Assembly: GCA_965220695.1 (NCBI GenBank)
Contig: OZ244838.1
Location: forward strand, 3,286,001 to 3,350,000
DNA: 64,000 bases
Reading direction: 5' to 3'
Source: UBA9620 sp965220695
GTDB lineage: Bacteria > Acidobacteriota > Vicinamibacteria > Vicinamibacterales > UBA8438
Position numbers and translations under genes: made by a program. Positions 43,441-52,632 of this stretch are shown piece by piece; within the stretch, counting starts at the first letter, position 1, and each line of letters starts with the position of its first letter. Under the pieces are notes generated by a model that did not search any database, had not been told where the DNA came from, and saw nothing but the letters and a program-made list of their open reading frames with translations.

Positions 43441-43880
43441 GCCGCCTTGACCGCGATACGATGCGGTTTGGCCTCGTCTTTCTGAGGCAACCGCACCCGC
43501 AGGGTGCCGGCCTTGTGCTCGGCAGTGACCGCCTCGGTGTCGACGGTCCGCGGGAGGGTGAACGAACGGCGGAAGCTGCCATACGGCCGCTCCGACCGAT
43601 ACATGCGGGTCCGGTCTACGTCGCCGTCGACTTTGCGCTCGCCCGAGATCGTGAGCATGCCGTTCTCGAACGTGACGCTCACGTCCGCCGGGTCGACACC
43701 GGACAGGTCGGCGCTGACCACCAGGGTGTGGTCGTCAGTCTCGTAGACATCCACCGCCGGTACCCAGCCCGACTCCGGTCCACCCTCGCCGGCCGTCGCC
43801 AGCGCAGTCCTCCAGACCTGATCGATGGGCGAATGTACTACCGAAAGCTCACGAAACGGATTCCAGTGCACGAGTGACAT
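43437..43880 (-). CDS. hsp20: Hsp20 / alpha-crystallin small heat-shock protein
   Basis: A 147-residue small heat-shock protein with the alpha-crystallin domain at about residues 40-135: VPAVDVYETDDHTLVVSADL, GVDPADVSVTFENGMLTISG, GSFRRSFTLPRTVD and the C-terminal AGTLRVRLPQKDEAKP. It holds unfolding proteins as an ATP-independent chaperone. The ATG at 43880 has a very strong AGGAGGAG site 6-10 bases upstream; the longer frame to 43988 is rejected. A good sigma70-type promoter lies about 90 bp upstream in an AT-rich patch. The TAG stop lies in the end of a decayed repeat element. Confidence 0.92.
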   Translation of the reverse strand: MSLVHWNPFRELSVVHSPIDQVWRTALATAGEGGPESGWVPAVDVYETDDHTLVVSADLSGVDPADVSVTFENGMLTISGERKVDGDVDRTRMYRSERPYGSFRRSFTLPRTVDTEAVTAEHKAGTLRVRLPQKDEAKPHRIAVKAA

Positions 43881-43969
43881 ATCTGCTCCTCCTTGAAGAC
43901 CTGACGTTTCTGGTTCCTGGCGCGTCGCCCATCGCAATGTCGAGGGGGTCTGCCGCCACAGCGTGGACA

Positions 43970-43998
43970 ATCTTACTAACAACATCACCGTGTGTCAA
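43970..43998 (-). promoter_or_regulatory. Putative sigma70-type promoter of hsp20
   Basis: On the minus strand, TTGACA (43998-43993) and TAAGAT (43975-43970) are separated by 17 bp, a perfect -35 box and a 4/6 -10 box at the ideal spacing. Directly upstream is an AT-rich stretch (about 44000-44030) that could act as an UP element. The predicted start is about 80-90 bp before the hsp20 ATG. No CIRCE or sigma32 pattern was seen. Confidence 0.6.
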
Positions 43999-44194
43999 TA
44001 ATATTATCTGAGTTGTTTATTATCATATTCTTGATCGAAGCCCTCGCAACGCAACGAAAACCGCTCCAATGAAGATCTCACTCGCGAGATCGGACCTGTT
44101 GTATCCCACTGCCCTGTGCGAACATGAAGCACATGGTCGTCGCCCCGCTGTTCCGTTGCCCCGTGCCGACCGTCCCCGCTGAGCGCGCTGACTC

Positions 44195-45016
44195 GTGAAG
44201 ATCCTCTTCATCGGCGACATCGTCGGAAAACCTGGGCGCACCCTGACACGGGAGGCCGTTCGAAATCTGGTCGCCTGTTGTCAGGTAGACCTGGTCATCG
44301 CGAACGTGGAGAACGCCGCCGGTGGCAACGGCATCACGCGAACCATCGGCGACGCCATCCGGGACATGGGTGTCGACGTGATGACCTCCGGCAACCACGT
44401 GTGGGACAAGCGGGAGGCCCTCGATTACATCGAACTGGAACCCCGGCTCGTCAGACCGGCAAACTACCCTGTCGGAGCGCCCGGTGCAGGCCACGTCGTG
44501 GCCACCGCGCGTTCAGGCGACGCGGTCGCCGTCATCAACGTCATGGGGCGCGTCTTCATGGCTCCGCTCGACAATCCGTTCACGGTGGTGCGTGCCGAGA
44601 TCGCCGCGGTGCGGGCGCAGGCACGCCTCGTTTTCGTCGACTTCCACGCCGAGGCCACATCCGAGAAGATTGCGATGGGATGGCACCTCGACGGACAGGT
44701 CACCGCCGTGGTCGGAACCCACACCCACGTACAATCGGCAGATGAGCGGGTGCTGCCCGGGGGCACCGCCTATATCACCGACGTTGGCATGACCGGGCCA
44801 CACGACTCGGTGATTGGCGTCGACAAGAGGGTTGTCTTGAACCGTTTCCTGACCGGTATGCCGGGCCGCTTCGAGACCGCCAGCGGCGACCCGCGGCTCC
44901 ACGGCGTGATCGTCAGCGCCGACGCCGCAACCGGCCGCGCCACCGCTATCGAGCGCCTGAACCTGTCCCAGACCGCTATCGAGGCGATGTCCCCGACCCC
45001 GGAGACATCCAAGTGA
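44195..45016 (+). CDS. ymdB: YmdB-family metallophosphoesterase (TIGR00282)
   Basis: A 273-residue calcineurin-fold phosphoesterase of the YmdB type, known in Bacillus as a cyclic-nucleotide phosphodiesterase affecting biofilm and motility. Metal-binding motifs are present: FIGDIVGKPGR at the N-terminus, ANVENAAGGNGIT, MTSGNHVWDKREAL, FVDFHAEATSEKIAMGWHLD and VVGTHTHVQSADERVLPGG. It starts with GTG at 44195 and overlaps xseA by 4 bp, placing it at the head of a six-gene plus-strand cluster, a frequent arrangement near xse genes. Confidence 0.88.
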   Translation: MKILFIGDIVGKPGRTLTREAVRNLVACCQVDLVIANVENAAGGNGITRTIGDAIRDMGVDVMTSGNHVWDKREALDYIELEPRLVRPANYPVGAPGAGHVVATARSGDAVAVINVMGRVFMAPLDNPFTVVRAEIAAVRAQARLVFVDFHAEATSEKIAMGWHLDGQVTAVVGTHTHVQSADERVLPGGTAYITDVGMTGPHDSVIGVDKRVVLNRFLTGMPGRFETASGDPRLHGVIVSADAATGRATAIERLNLSQTAIEAMSPTPETSK

Positions 45017-46395
45017 CTGGATCCCCGCGGCTCCCGTTCGGTGAACCGGCCTCCCGTCGCGCGGCGGTGCGAGAGGTCGTCACGATTACCGAGCTGACCT
45101 CACGGATCAGGGCCATCCTGGAGTCGACGTACACCGAAGTGTGGGTGGAAGGCGAGATCGCGAACAGCCGTCTCTGGAAAACGGGGCACCTCTATTTCAC
45201 GTTGCGCGACGAACATGCGCAAATCAGGGCGGTGATGTTCCGGTCGGCGGTTAGAAATCTACGCTTCACTCCCGAAGACGGGCTGCGGGTGGTCGCCCGC
45301 GGGCGGGTCTCGGTGTACGAACCGAAGGGTGAGTATCAGATCGTCTGCGAGCAGCTTCAGCCTCAGGGAATCGGCGCACTGCAGGTCGCGTTCGATCAGC
45401 TCAAGCGCGCACTGGAAGCCGACGGCGCGCTCGACGCCGCCCGCAAACGCGCGTTGCCGCTGCTCCCGCGGCAGATCGGGGTCGTCACGTCCCTGGACGG
45501 CGCGGCGCTGCGCGACATCCTGAAAGTGCTGTCCCGGCGGCATCCAACGGCCCACGTGGTCATCTACCCCGCGCGGGTTCAGGGAGAGGGCGCCGCCGGA
45601 CAGATCGCGCGGGGCATCGCGCAACTCGCGCGTTGCGACGGTGTCGACGTCATCATTGTCGGTCGAGGGGGCGGTTCGCTCGAAGACCTCTGGGCCTTCA
45701 ACGAAGAACCGGTCGCCCGCGCCGTCGCGGCAGCGGCGGTGCCGGTGATCTCGGCGGTCGGCCACGAGATCGACGTGACCATCTGCGATCTGGTCGCCGA
45801 TGTGCGCGCCGCCACACCATCGGCCGCGGCAGAGATTGTCGTCGCTGGCCGCGCCGAGTTGGTGAGCCGGATCGACCGGCTGACCGGCCGGCTCCGCGCG
45901 ACCGTGTTGGACCTGCTCCGTCGAGACCGCACCCGGGTGCTCGAACTCGACCGGCGGCCCGGACTTGCCGGCTGGCCGGCGCGGCTCGCGGGTCACGGCC
46001 GCCACACCGCGGACCTGACCCACGCCCTGACCAGCGCCGCCCGCGCGGCGACCGCCACCCGGCTGCGCCGGCTGCACGCGGCCCGAACCGGGCTCGAAGC
46101 CCACGAGCCGGGGCGTCGGCTCGAAGCGTCACGCACCCGATTGGTGGTCGCTCGCGAACGGCTGGGAGGCATACTGGGCCAACGCCGCCAGGAACTCAAG
46201 GGTCAGGTCGCCGACCTGACCGGGCGCCTCGAAGCATTGAGCCCGCTGGGGGTCCTGGCCCGCGGCTACGCGGTCTGCTGGGATGCCGACCGGACCAGAA
46301 TCCTCCGCGACGCCGCAACCGTCGCGATCGGCGACGAGGTCGCGATCAGACTCGATCGCGGTCAACTCACCTGCCAGGTAACCGACAAGGACTGA
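45013..46395 (+). CDS. xseA: Exodeoxyribonuclease VII large subunit
   Basis: A 460-residue XseA. With XseB it degrades single-stranded DNA into short oligonucleotides. An OB-fold (about 20-120, with VWVEGEIANSRLWKTGHLYF, TLRDEHAQIRAVMF and YQIVCEQLQPQG) precedes the nuclease domain (LPRQIGVVTSLDGAALRDIL, IIVGRGGGSLEDLWAFNEE, and PVISAVGHEIDVTICDLVAD with AATPSAAAEI). A helical C-terminal region follows. It starts with GTG overlapping ymdB and is followed 9 bp later by xseB. Confidence 0.93.
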   Translation: MTGSPRLPFGEPASRRAAVREVVTITELTSRIRAILESTYTEVWVEGEIANSRLWKTGHLYFTLRDEHAQIRAVMFRSAVRNLRFTPEDGLRVVARGRVSVYEPKGEYQIVCEQLQPQGIGALQVAFDQLKRALEADGALDAARKRALPLLPRQIGVVTSLDGAALRDILKVLSRRHPTAHVVIYPARVQGEGAAGQIARGIAQLARCDGVDVIIVGRGGGSLEDLWAFNEEPVARAVAAAAVPVISAVGHEIDVTICDLVADVRAATPSAAAEIVVAGRAELVSRIDRLTGRLRATVLDLLRRDRTRVLELDRRPGLAGWPARLAGHGRHTADLTHALTSAARAATATRLRRLHAARTGLEAHEPGRRLEASRTRLVVARERLGGILGQRRQELKGQVADLTGRLEALSPLGVLARGYAVCWDADRTRILRDAATVAIGDEVAIRLDRGQLTCQVTDKD

Positions 46396-46404
46396 CACAT
46401 CCCG

Positions 46405-46653
46405 ATGGAGCAGAACATCAAGGACTTCGAATCGGCGATCGGCGAGTTGGAGACTATCGTGCAACGCCTGGAAGGCGGCAACCTTTCACTCGAGCAGTCT
46501 CTTGAGCTCTTCGAGCGCGGCGTGCAGCTTTCGCGGTTCTGTCACGCCCGGCTCGAGGACGCGGAGCGGCGGATCGAGCTGTTGACCGACCGCGGCGACC
46601 GGGCGCCTGCCCCGGAGCACCTGGCGGCGTCACTCGATGACGATGGAGCGTGA
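46405..46653 (+). CDS. xseB: Exodeoxyribonuclease VII small subunit
   Basis: An 82-residue XseB, the helical partner of XseA: DFESAIGELETIVQRLEGGN, LSLEQSLELFERGVQLSRFC and LEDAERRIELL match the family over its usual length. It ends with TGA overlapping the GTG start of ispA, so translation is coupled. Confidence 0.92.
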   Translation: MEQNIKDFESAIGELETIVQRLEGGNLSLEQSLELFERGVQLSRFCHARLEDAERRIELLTDRGDRAPAPEHLAASLDDDGA

Positions 46654-47615
46654 CCGGCGTGCTCGACTTCGATTGCTATCTCCGTGCCCGGCGCGCCGAC
46701 ATCGAGACGGCCATCGAGGCAGAGCTACCGGCGCCGCCGGCGTGTCCCCCGCTCATTGCCGAGGCGATGCGATACAGCCTGCTGGCCGGCGGAAAGCGGT
46801 TGCGCCCGATCTTGACGCTGGCAGCCGCTGAGGCGGTGCTCGAACGACACAGCGCCGGTACACGGCAGACGGCTGTCTGTCTGCCGTTGGTGATGAGGGG
46901 CGCGTGCGCGGTCGAACTGATCCACACCTACTCGCTTGTCCACGACGACCTGCCCTCGATGGATGACGACGACCTGCGGCGTGGTCGGCCCACGGCGCAT
47001 GTGGTGTACGGCGAAGGCACTGCAGTGCTGACCGGCGACGCGCTGCTGACCCAGGCCTTCCAGATATTGGCGCGCCAGCAACCTCACGATCCACCGGGAA
47101 GCGAGGAACGCCAGTTGCGGGCGTTGGCGCGTCTGGCCGAGGCCGCGGGCGCCTGCGGCATGGTTGGCGGACAGGTACTCGATCTGGCGGCCACCGGCAC
47201 CATACCGGCCACCACGGACGACACCGGATCGGCGACCGCGGACGCGGCGATACGTGAGATGCACGAACGCAAGACGGGAGCCCTGATCGGTGCGGCCGCG
47301 GTCACGGGTGCCATCCTGGCCGGGGGCGACCAGCGCACTATTCTGGCGGTCGACGAGTACGCCGCGCAACTCGGTCTGGCGTTCCAGATCGTCGATGACA
47401 TTCTTGACGTCGAAGGCAGCGCAGAAAACTTGGGAAAGACAGCCGGCAAGGATGCCGCCGCCGGTAAATCGACCTACCCTGCGATTCATGGACTCGAGCG
47501 GTCACGGGAGCTCGCCGCCGAGGCGGTGACCGCCGCGCGACGCGCACTGGCCGGCGCCGAACTGAGTGGACACCTGGGTGACATTGCAGACTGGGTCGTT
47601 GCACGCAACCACTGA
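46650..47615 (+). CDS. ispA: Polyprenyl synthetase, farnesyl/geranylgeranyl diphosphate synthase
   Basis: A 321-residue trans-prenyltransferase. The first Asp-rich motif is YSLVHDDLPSMDDDDLRRGR and the second FQIVDDILDVEGS, both intact. GGKRLRPILTLAAAEAV and KTGALIGAAAVTGAILAGG are typical of the IspA group. It condenses isopentenyl diphosphate with an allylic diphosphate to make C15-C20 precursors of quinones and carriers. It lies between xseB and tlyA as in many bacteria, but the usual dxs neighbour is missing. Confidence 0.9.
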   Translation: MTGVLDFDCYLRARRADIETAIEAELPAPPACPPLIAEAMRYSLLAGGKRLRPILTLAAAEAVLERHSAGTRQTAVCLPLVMRGACAVELIHTYSLVHDDLPSMDDDDLRRGRPTAHVVYGEGTAVLTGDALLTQAFQILARQQPHDPPGSEERQLRALARLAEAAGACGMVGGQVLDLAATGTIPATTDDTGSATADAAIREMHERKTGALIGAAAVTGAILAGGDQRTILAVDEYAAQLGLAFQIVDDILDVEGSAENLGKTAGKDAAAGKSTYPAIHGLERSRELAAEAVTAARRALAGAELSGHLGDIADWVVARNH

Positions 47616-47627
47616 GCCCACCCCATC

Positions 47628-48398
47628 GTGCACGCCACCTCACCGGCGCCTCGTGTCAGACTCGATACACTGCTCCACACACGCGGACTCGTGGAGTCAC
47701 GCACGCGGGGCCGGGCGCTGATCATGGCCGGTCTGGTCCGGGTCGACGGTCAAACCGTATCGAAAGCGGGCGCACTCGTGCGGGAGGACGCCGAGCTTGT
47801 ACTCGACACCCCGGTTCATCCGTATGTCGGGCGTGGCGGGATAAAGCTGGCGTACGCGCTCGATCGGTTTTGCGTCGACACCGTGAACGTGGTCGCGCTC
47901 GATATCGGCGCCTCGACCGGGGGATTCACCGACGCGCTGCTGCAAAGGGGGGCGGCCAAGGTAGTCGCACTGGATGTGGGACACGGACAGTTGCACTGGC
48001 GCTTGCGCCAGGACCCGCGCGTCGTGGTGATGGAACGCACCCACATCGCCACGGTCGCTCGCGACGCATTTCCCACTGTTGATCACCAGTTCGACCTGAT
48101 CTGCATTGACGTGTCCTTCATTTCGATCCGCTACTTCATCGACCGATTGCCGGCACTGTTGCGGCGTGACGGCAATCTCATCGCGCTCGTCAAACCGCAG
48201 TTCGAGGTCGGACGCGCCGACGTCGGACGGGGCGGGCTGGTCAAGGATCCGGCGCTGCATGCGCGGGCCGTGGCGGATGTGACGGGGGCCGCCGCTGGGG
48301 TAGGATTGACCTGCGTCGCCATGGTGCGCTCGCCGATTACCGGCGCTGAAGGCAACCATGAGTTCCTGTTGCATCTGCGACACGCCGTTGAAGCCTGA
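47628..48398 (+). CDS. tlyA: TlyA-family rRNA methyltransferase / hemolysin-like protein
   Basis: A 256-residue protein with an N-terminal S4 RNA-binding domain (VRLDTLLHTRGLVESRTRGR, IMAGLVRVDGQTVSKAGALV) and an FtsJ-like methyltransferase domain with the SAM motif ALDIGASTGGFTDALLQRGA, then DLICIDVSFISIRYFI and LVKPQFEVGRADVGRGGLV. TlyA methylates ribosomal RNA 2'-O positions in some bacteria. It starts with GTG and ends at TGATG, overlapping the nadK start by one base. Confidence 0.88.
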   Translation: MHATSPAPRVRLDTLLHTRGLVESRTRGRALIMAGLVRVDGQTVSKAGALVREDAELVLDTPVHPYVGRGGIKLAYALDRFCVDTVNVVALDIGASTGGFTDALLQRGAAKVVALDVGHGQLHWRLRQDPRVVVMERTHIATVARDAFPTVDHQFDLICIDVSFISIRYFIDRLPALLRRDGNLIALVKPQFEVGRADVGRGGLVKDPALHARAVADVTGAAAGVGLTCVAMVRSPITGAEGNHEFLLHLRHAVEA

Positions 48399-49312
48399 TG
48401 TGTGCCGACGCGCTCCGACCGGCCGACGCGATCAACCCGATCACCTGCGTTGGTATCGTCGCCCGGGCGGGCCTGCGTGACGCGGCGCCGGTCGTCCGGG
48501 ACATCGTCGACTGGCTGACCCGGCGGAATCTGACCCCTGTCGTCGAGCGGGCGACGGCCGAACTGGCTGATCTCACGGCGGTGTCGACGGCCGTGTCAGA
48601 CAGGCTGCCGGACATTTCCGACCTGGTGCTGGTTCTCGGCGGCGACGGTACGCTCCTCGGCATGGCCCGCCGGATTGCCGCGGCCGAGGCGGACCCGCCG
48701 ATACTCGCGGTCAACTTCGGCAGCCTCGGATTCCTGACGGAGACCACACTCCCGGAACTCTTCGATGCACTCGCCTCAGTGGTCGACGGCCGTGCGCGTA
48801 TTGACGAGCGCCGCATGCTGCAGTCCCACACGCTCCGCGACGGTGTGGTGATCGACGAACAGATAGTGCTGAACGACGTGGTCATCACCAAGAGCGCCTT
48901 GTCAGGCCTGCTCGATCTGTCGGTATCGGCGGGTGACCAGTTCGTGGCGCGTTTCCGGGCCGACGGGCTGATTGTGGCGACGCCCACCGGGTCGACTGCC
49001 TACAACCTGGCGGCCGGGGGTCCGATCGTGCACCCGCTCGTCAATGCGGTCGTGCTTACACCAATCGCTCCGCACGCTCTGACCAACCGTCCGGTCGTGC
49101 TGCCCGAGTCTGCGGCGATCCGGATTCAACCGGAGTTGGCGACTCGCCCCGGCGCTGCCTTCGCCAGTTTCGATGGCCAGACTGGTTTCGAACTCATGCA
49201 AGGCGACACCGTGGTCGTGAAGACGGCGGACCGCCCCCTGCGCATGATTCGCGCGGCGGCGCGCCCCTATTTCGCCGTCCTCCGCGAGAAACTCCGTTGG
49301 GCGGAGCGGTGA
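48398..49312 (+). CDS. nadK: NAD kinase
   Basis: A 304-residue ATP-NAD kinase that makes NADP+. The nucleotide-binding motif LVLGGDGTLLGMARRIA, then VNFGSLGFLTE, LNDVVITKSALSGLLDLSV, FRADGLIVATPTGSTAYNLA, and AGGPIVHPLVNAVVLTPIAP match the family along its length. It is the last gene of the ymdB-xseA-xseB-ispA-tlyA-nadK cluster; the 128 bp that follow show no gene. Confidence 0.93.
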   Translation: MCADALRPADAINPITCVGIVARAGLRDAAPVVRDIVDWLTRRNLTPVVERATAELADLTAVSTAVSDRLPDISDLVLVLGGDGTLLGMARRIAAAEADPPILAVNFGSLGFLTETTLPELFDALASVVDGRARIDERRMLQSHTLRDGVVIDEQIVLNDVVITKSALSGLLDLSVSAGDQFVARFRADGLIVATPTGSTAYNLAAGGPIVHPLVNAVVLTPIAPHALTNRPVVLPESAAIRIQPELATRPGAAFASFDGQTGFELMQGDTVVVKTADRPLRMIRAAARPYFAVLREKLRWAER

Positions 49313-49440
49313 CCCGCGTGGCCGGTGGCGATCCGATCTGCCGCGCCAATTCGAGTCCTCTTGTAGCCGTGGTGTCCGGCCGCAATCTGGAGGGTCACCT
49401 GCGCACACATCGTCGCGGCTGACACCGAGACGGCATATTC

Positions 49441-51582
49441 ATGACTCCATTCGCGCTCGACGGGCTCGACCACCTCCCCCCCCGTATTGAACGGCTCGGT
49501 GAGCTCGCATTCGATCTCTGGTGGACCTGGAATCCGAATGCCCGCAACGTATTCCGAAGACTCGACTACACACTGTGGCGCGCAACCGCCCACAACCCGG
49601 TTCGCATGCTCCGCCTGCTCCCCGCCGAGCGCCTGATTGACGCCTCACGGGACCAGACGTTCCTCGACCTCTACGACAAAGCCCTCACCGACCTCGACCC
49701 TACTCGCCGTGCTACCGGGAGCTGGTGGAGCAGGCGGATGCCGGATCTTCCGGGACGGTCGATCGCGTATTTCTCCGCCGAGTTCGCGCTGCACCAGTCA
49801 TTGCCGATCTACGCGGGCGGGCTTGGGGTACTGGCCGGGGACATCTGCAAGGAAAGCAGCGACCTCGGACTACCGATGCTCGGTGTCGGGTTCATGTATC
49901 CGCAGGGCTACTTTCACCAACATCTCTCCGCGGACGGCTGGCAGCGGGAGAGCTACGAGAAGCTGACCTGGGCCGACGCTCCTGTGACTCCTGCCATCAC
50001 CCCGGGGGGCCGGCCGTGTGTCGTCACGGTGCCGCTCGGCAATAGGACGGTGAAGGTGTCGGTCTGGCGCGTTCGACTTGGTCGCACCAAGCTGTATCTT
50101 CTCGACACCGGTCTCGAAGAAAACGCCCCCTGGGATCGCGAGCTGTCTGCACGGCTCTACGGCGGCGATACCGAGACGCGGATCCAGCAGGAAATCATCC
50201 TCGGCGTTGGAGGGGTGCGCGCGCTGCGGGCGATGGGATCGAACCCAATCGTCTGGCACCTCAACGAGGGGCACGCCGCCTTCGTGGCGCTCCAGCGCAT
50301 GCGCGAGATGATTGAGAAGGGAAAGGGCTTCGACGCGGCGCTCGCCGAAGTACGGCGTACGACGGTGTTTACGACCCACACTCCGGTCCCGGCCGGACAC
50401 GACACCTTTCCATTTCAACTCGTCGAGTCTCACCTCGCCGGCTGCTGGGGAACGCTCGGCAGCCACCGCGAGGCGTTCCTGAAGCTTGGCAACTATGACA
50501 ACGGCAGCGGCCCACGGTTCAACATGACCGCTCTGGCACTTCGCACCGCGGGACAGGTCAACGCGGTCAGCCAGCTCCATGCCGATGTCACCCGAGACAT
50601 GTGGGCGCCGATCTGGTCCGATCGCGCGGGCGCGGAACACCCGGTGCGTGCACTCACAAACGGCATCCATGTCGGTACGTGGGTGGCGCATCGACTCGCC
50701 CTCCTCTTCGATCGGTACTTGGGCGCCCACTGGCGCGACCAACAGGACGACGCGCTCTGGGACCGCGTGCTGAAGATTCCTGACGCCGAGCTGTGGCACG
50801 TACGCCAGGAGTTGCGACGGTTTCTCTTCGACTTCATCCGCGAGCGTGCGCGCCAGCGGTGGACGGACGAGCGGGTGGGCGCAGGTCAGGTGCTCGTGGC
50901 CGGTACGCTGCTCGACCCGAATGCGCTCACCATCGGCTTCGCCAGACGATTCACCGGGTACAAACGGCCGGAACTCATCTTCAACAATCCCGATCGACTC
51001 AGCCGCATTCTCAACGCTCCCGACCGTCCGGTCCAGATCATCTTCGCCGGCAAGGCCCACCCGGCCGACGACCCGGGCAAGCATCATTTGCAGCATGTGT
51101 ACCAACGTGCGCTGGACGCCGGTTTCGCCGGCCGGGTGGCGTTCGTCGACGACTACGATCTGCACGTCGCCCACTTCGTGGTCCAGGGATGCGACGTGTG
51201 GCTGAACAACCCGCGGAAACCGCTGGAAGCGAGCGGTACCAGCGGCATGAAGGCGGCCATCAATGGAGTGCCGCATCTGAGCATCGCCGACGGCTGGTGG
51301 GCCGAAGGCTACACAGGCGACAACGGGTGGATCATCGACGGCGGCGTACACGTCGACGAGGCCGCCACCGACGATGCGGACGCCGCCGCGCTCTACACGC
51401 TGCTCGAACGTGACGTGGTACCGGCCTTCTACGACCGAGACAGCGACGATCTACCTCGGCGATGGTTGCCGATCGTGCGCCAGGCGATCAGGACGGTGGC
51501 GCCCAACTTCACCACCCGCCGGGTCGTGAAGGAGTATGTTGAGCAGATGTACGCCCCGGCCATCCGAAACAGCAGACCCTGA
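49441..51582 (+). CDS. glgP: Alpha-glucan (glycogen/maltodextrin) phosphorylase
   Basis: A 713-residue phosphorylase of the shorter bacterial type (DUF3417 plus phosphorylase domain). The N-terminal RIERLGELAFDLWWTWNPNA is the DUF3417 signature. Later features are IAYFSAEFALHQSLPIYAGG, VWHLNEGHAAFVALQRMRE, VRALTNGIHVGTWVAHRLA, FARRFTGYKRPELIF and the PLP-lysine region NNPRKPLEASGTSGMKAAIN (Lys about 603). It releases glucose-1-phosphate from alpha-1,4-glucans. No other glycogen genes are adjacent. Confidence 0.92.
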   Translation: MTPFALDGLDHLPPRIERLGELAFDLWWTWNPNARNVFRRLDYTLWRATAHNPVRMLRLLPAERLIDASRDQTFLDLYDKALTDLDPTRRATGSWWSRRMPDLPGRSIAYFSAEFALHQSLPIYAGGLGVLAGDICKESSDLGLPMLGVGFMYPQGYFHQHLSADGWQRESYEKLTWADAPVTPAITPGGRPCVVTVPLGNRTVKVSVWRVRLGRTKLYLLDTGLEENAPWDRELSARLYGGDTETRIQQEIILGVGGVRALRAMGSNPIVWHLNEGHAAFVALQRMREMIEKGKGFDAALAEVRRTTVFTTHTPVPAGHDTFPFQLVESHLAGCWGTLGSHREAFLKLGNYDNGSGPRFNMTALALRTAGQVNAVSQLHADVTRDMWAPIWSDRAGAEHPVRALTNGIHVGTWVAHRLALLFDRYLGAHWRDQQDDALWDRVLKIPDAELWHVRQELRRFLFDFIRERARQRWTDERVGAGQVLVAGTLLDPNALTIGFARRFTGYKRPELIFNNPDRLSRILNAPDRPVQIIFAGKAHPADDPGKHHLQHVYQRALDAGFAGRVAFVDDYDLHVAHFVVQGCDVWLNNPRKPLEASGTSGMKAAINGVPHLSIADGWWAEGYTGDNGWIIDGGVHVDEAATDDADAAALYTLLERDVVPAFYDRDSDDLPRRWLPIVRQAIRTVAPNFTTRRVVKEYVEQMYAPAIRNSRP

Positions 51583-51608
51583 GAGACCGCGCCGCGCCTG
51601 ATCGACGG

Positions 51609-52004
51609 TCAGCGGCTGCTGATCTGCGGGTGGTGGATGATCTGGATGGTATTTCCATCCGGGTCGAGGAGATACAGTGACCGGGCGCCGTCCCGATGGG
51701 TGCGGGGTCGGGCCTTGAGCGGCACACCGTTATCTTCGAGAAAGGCGGCCCAGCGGTCCACATCATCGGGCGCCCGCACGAGCAGACCCAGGTGGTCGAG
51801 CCGTCCTTCTTCGAGCGAACACCCAGGATCCGCACGGTGCAGCGCCAGGTTGTCGCTGCCCGACGTCAGATAGATGTTGTCGGCATCCGGCTCCCATTCG
51901 ACGTCGAAGCCGAGCCGATCGACGTAAAAGCGCTTCATTTCGTCGAACGCCTTGGCAAACAGCGCCAGGTGCCGCAGACCCAGGTGCGGTGGCCGCTCGT
52001 GCAT
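51609..52004 (-). CDS. VOC-family metalloprotein (glyoxalase/dioxygenase-like)
   Basis: A 131-residue single-unit VOC-fold protein. LGLRHLALFAKAFDEMKRFY and VDRLGFDVEWEPD open it; DHLGLLVRAPDDVDRWAAFL and SLYLLDPDGNTIQIIHH close it. The expected metal ligands are His13-like, His in DHLG and Glu-like positions, though the final Glu is replaced by Gln in NTIQI. Possible roles are dioxygenase, glyoxalase or antibiotic binding; none can be chosen. Convergent with glgP, 26 bp away. Confidence 0.75.
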   Translation of the reverse strand: MHERPPHLGLRHLALFAKAFDEMKRFYVDRLGFDVEWEPDADNIYLTSGSDNLALHRADPGCSLEEGRLDHLGLLVRAPDDVDRWAAFLEDNGVPLKARPRTHRDGARSLYLLDPDGNTIQIIHHPQISSR

Positions 52005-52097
52005 TCGAACAGTGTAGCAAGGCATTCGTTCGGCCGGGCGCAGGTCGATGTAGCCCCGCTGCAGACGCCCACCCGGGCACCTGCTAAGATTGCCCGG

Positions 52098-52556
52098 ATG
52101 GCTCCACGATCGGCGGCCCAGCCTCGATGCGCGCTCTGCGGCGCGAAGGATGTCTCCGAGCCGCGGGGCGAAGCGAAATACTGCCACGACTGCTGGGACA
52201 AGAAGATCGCAGTCGAGGACATCGTAGCGCGCGAATTCGCCCTCAAACGGTACATCCGGGCCCACAGCGCCGAGAAATATCTCGTCTACCACTCGACACT
52301 GAAACGGCCGTGCGGTCAGGTAATCGTCGTCGACGACGGGTACGATCTGTTCCTGACGCTTGTGCTGTATCCCAGCTTCGCCTGGGAGGAGTCTGCGTAT
52401 CACCTGGAAGGCGACCCCGAAGGCCGCTCCTTCGCTGACATCCTGGTCGATGTCGTCGCCGCAGAGATCATCGAACCCTGGGGAGGGGGCAAGTGGCATC
52501 TGGAGATTTTTCGTTCCAGTCATGCGGAGCCGGAAGACTGGAACGGTGAAATGTAA
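52098..52556 (+). CDS. Zinc-ribbon-containing protein of unknown function
   Basis: A 152-residue protein with an N-terminal zinc-ribbon pattern CALCG...YCHDC at about residues 10-36, followed by a compact alpha/beta region with KYLVYHSTLKRPCGQVIVVD, YDLFLTLVLYPSFAWEESAY and EIIEPWGGGKWHLEIFRS. No family is recognised. The four Cys could bind zinc. I start it at the ATG at 52098; a longer frame upstream is not supported. It precedes a lipoprotein gene by 76 bp. Confidence 0.5.
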   Translation: MAPRSAAQPRCALCGAKDVSEPRGEAKYCHDCWDKKIAVEDIVAREFALKRYIRAHSAEKYLVYHSTLKRPCGQVIVVDDGYDLFLTLVLYPSFAWEESAYHLEGDPEGRSFADILVDVVAAEIIEPWGGGKWHLEIFRSSHAEPEDWNGEM

Positions 52557-52632
52557 GCCGGTTGAGGTTTTGGACGACGCACAATATAATTCGCGCGTAC
52601 GTGTTCGTGTCAAGGCAATGCGGAGGTCAGGA

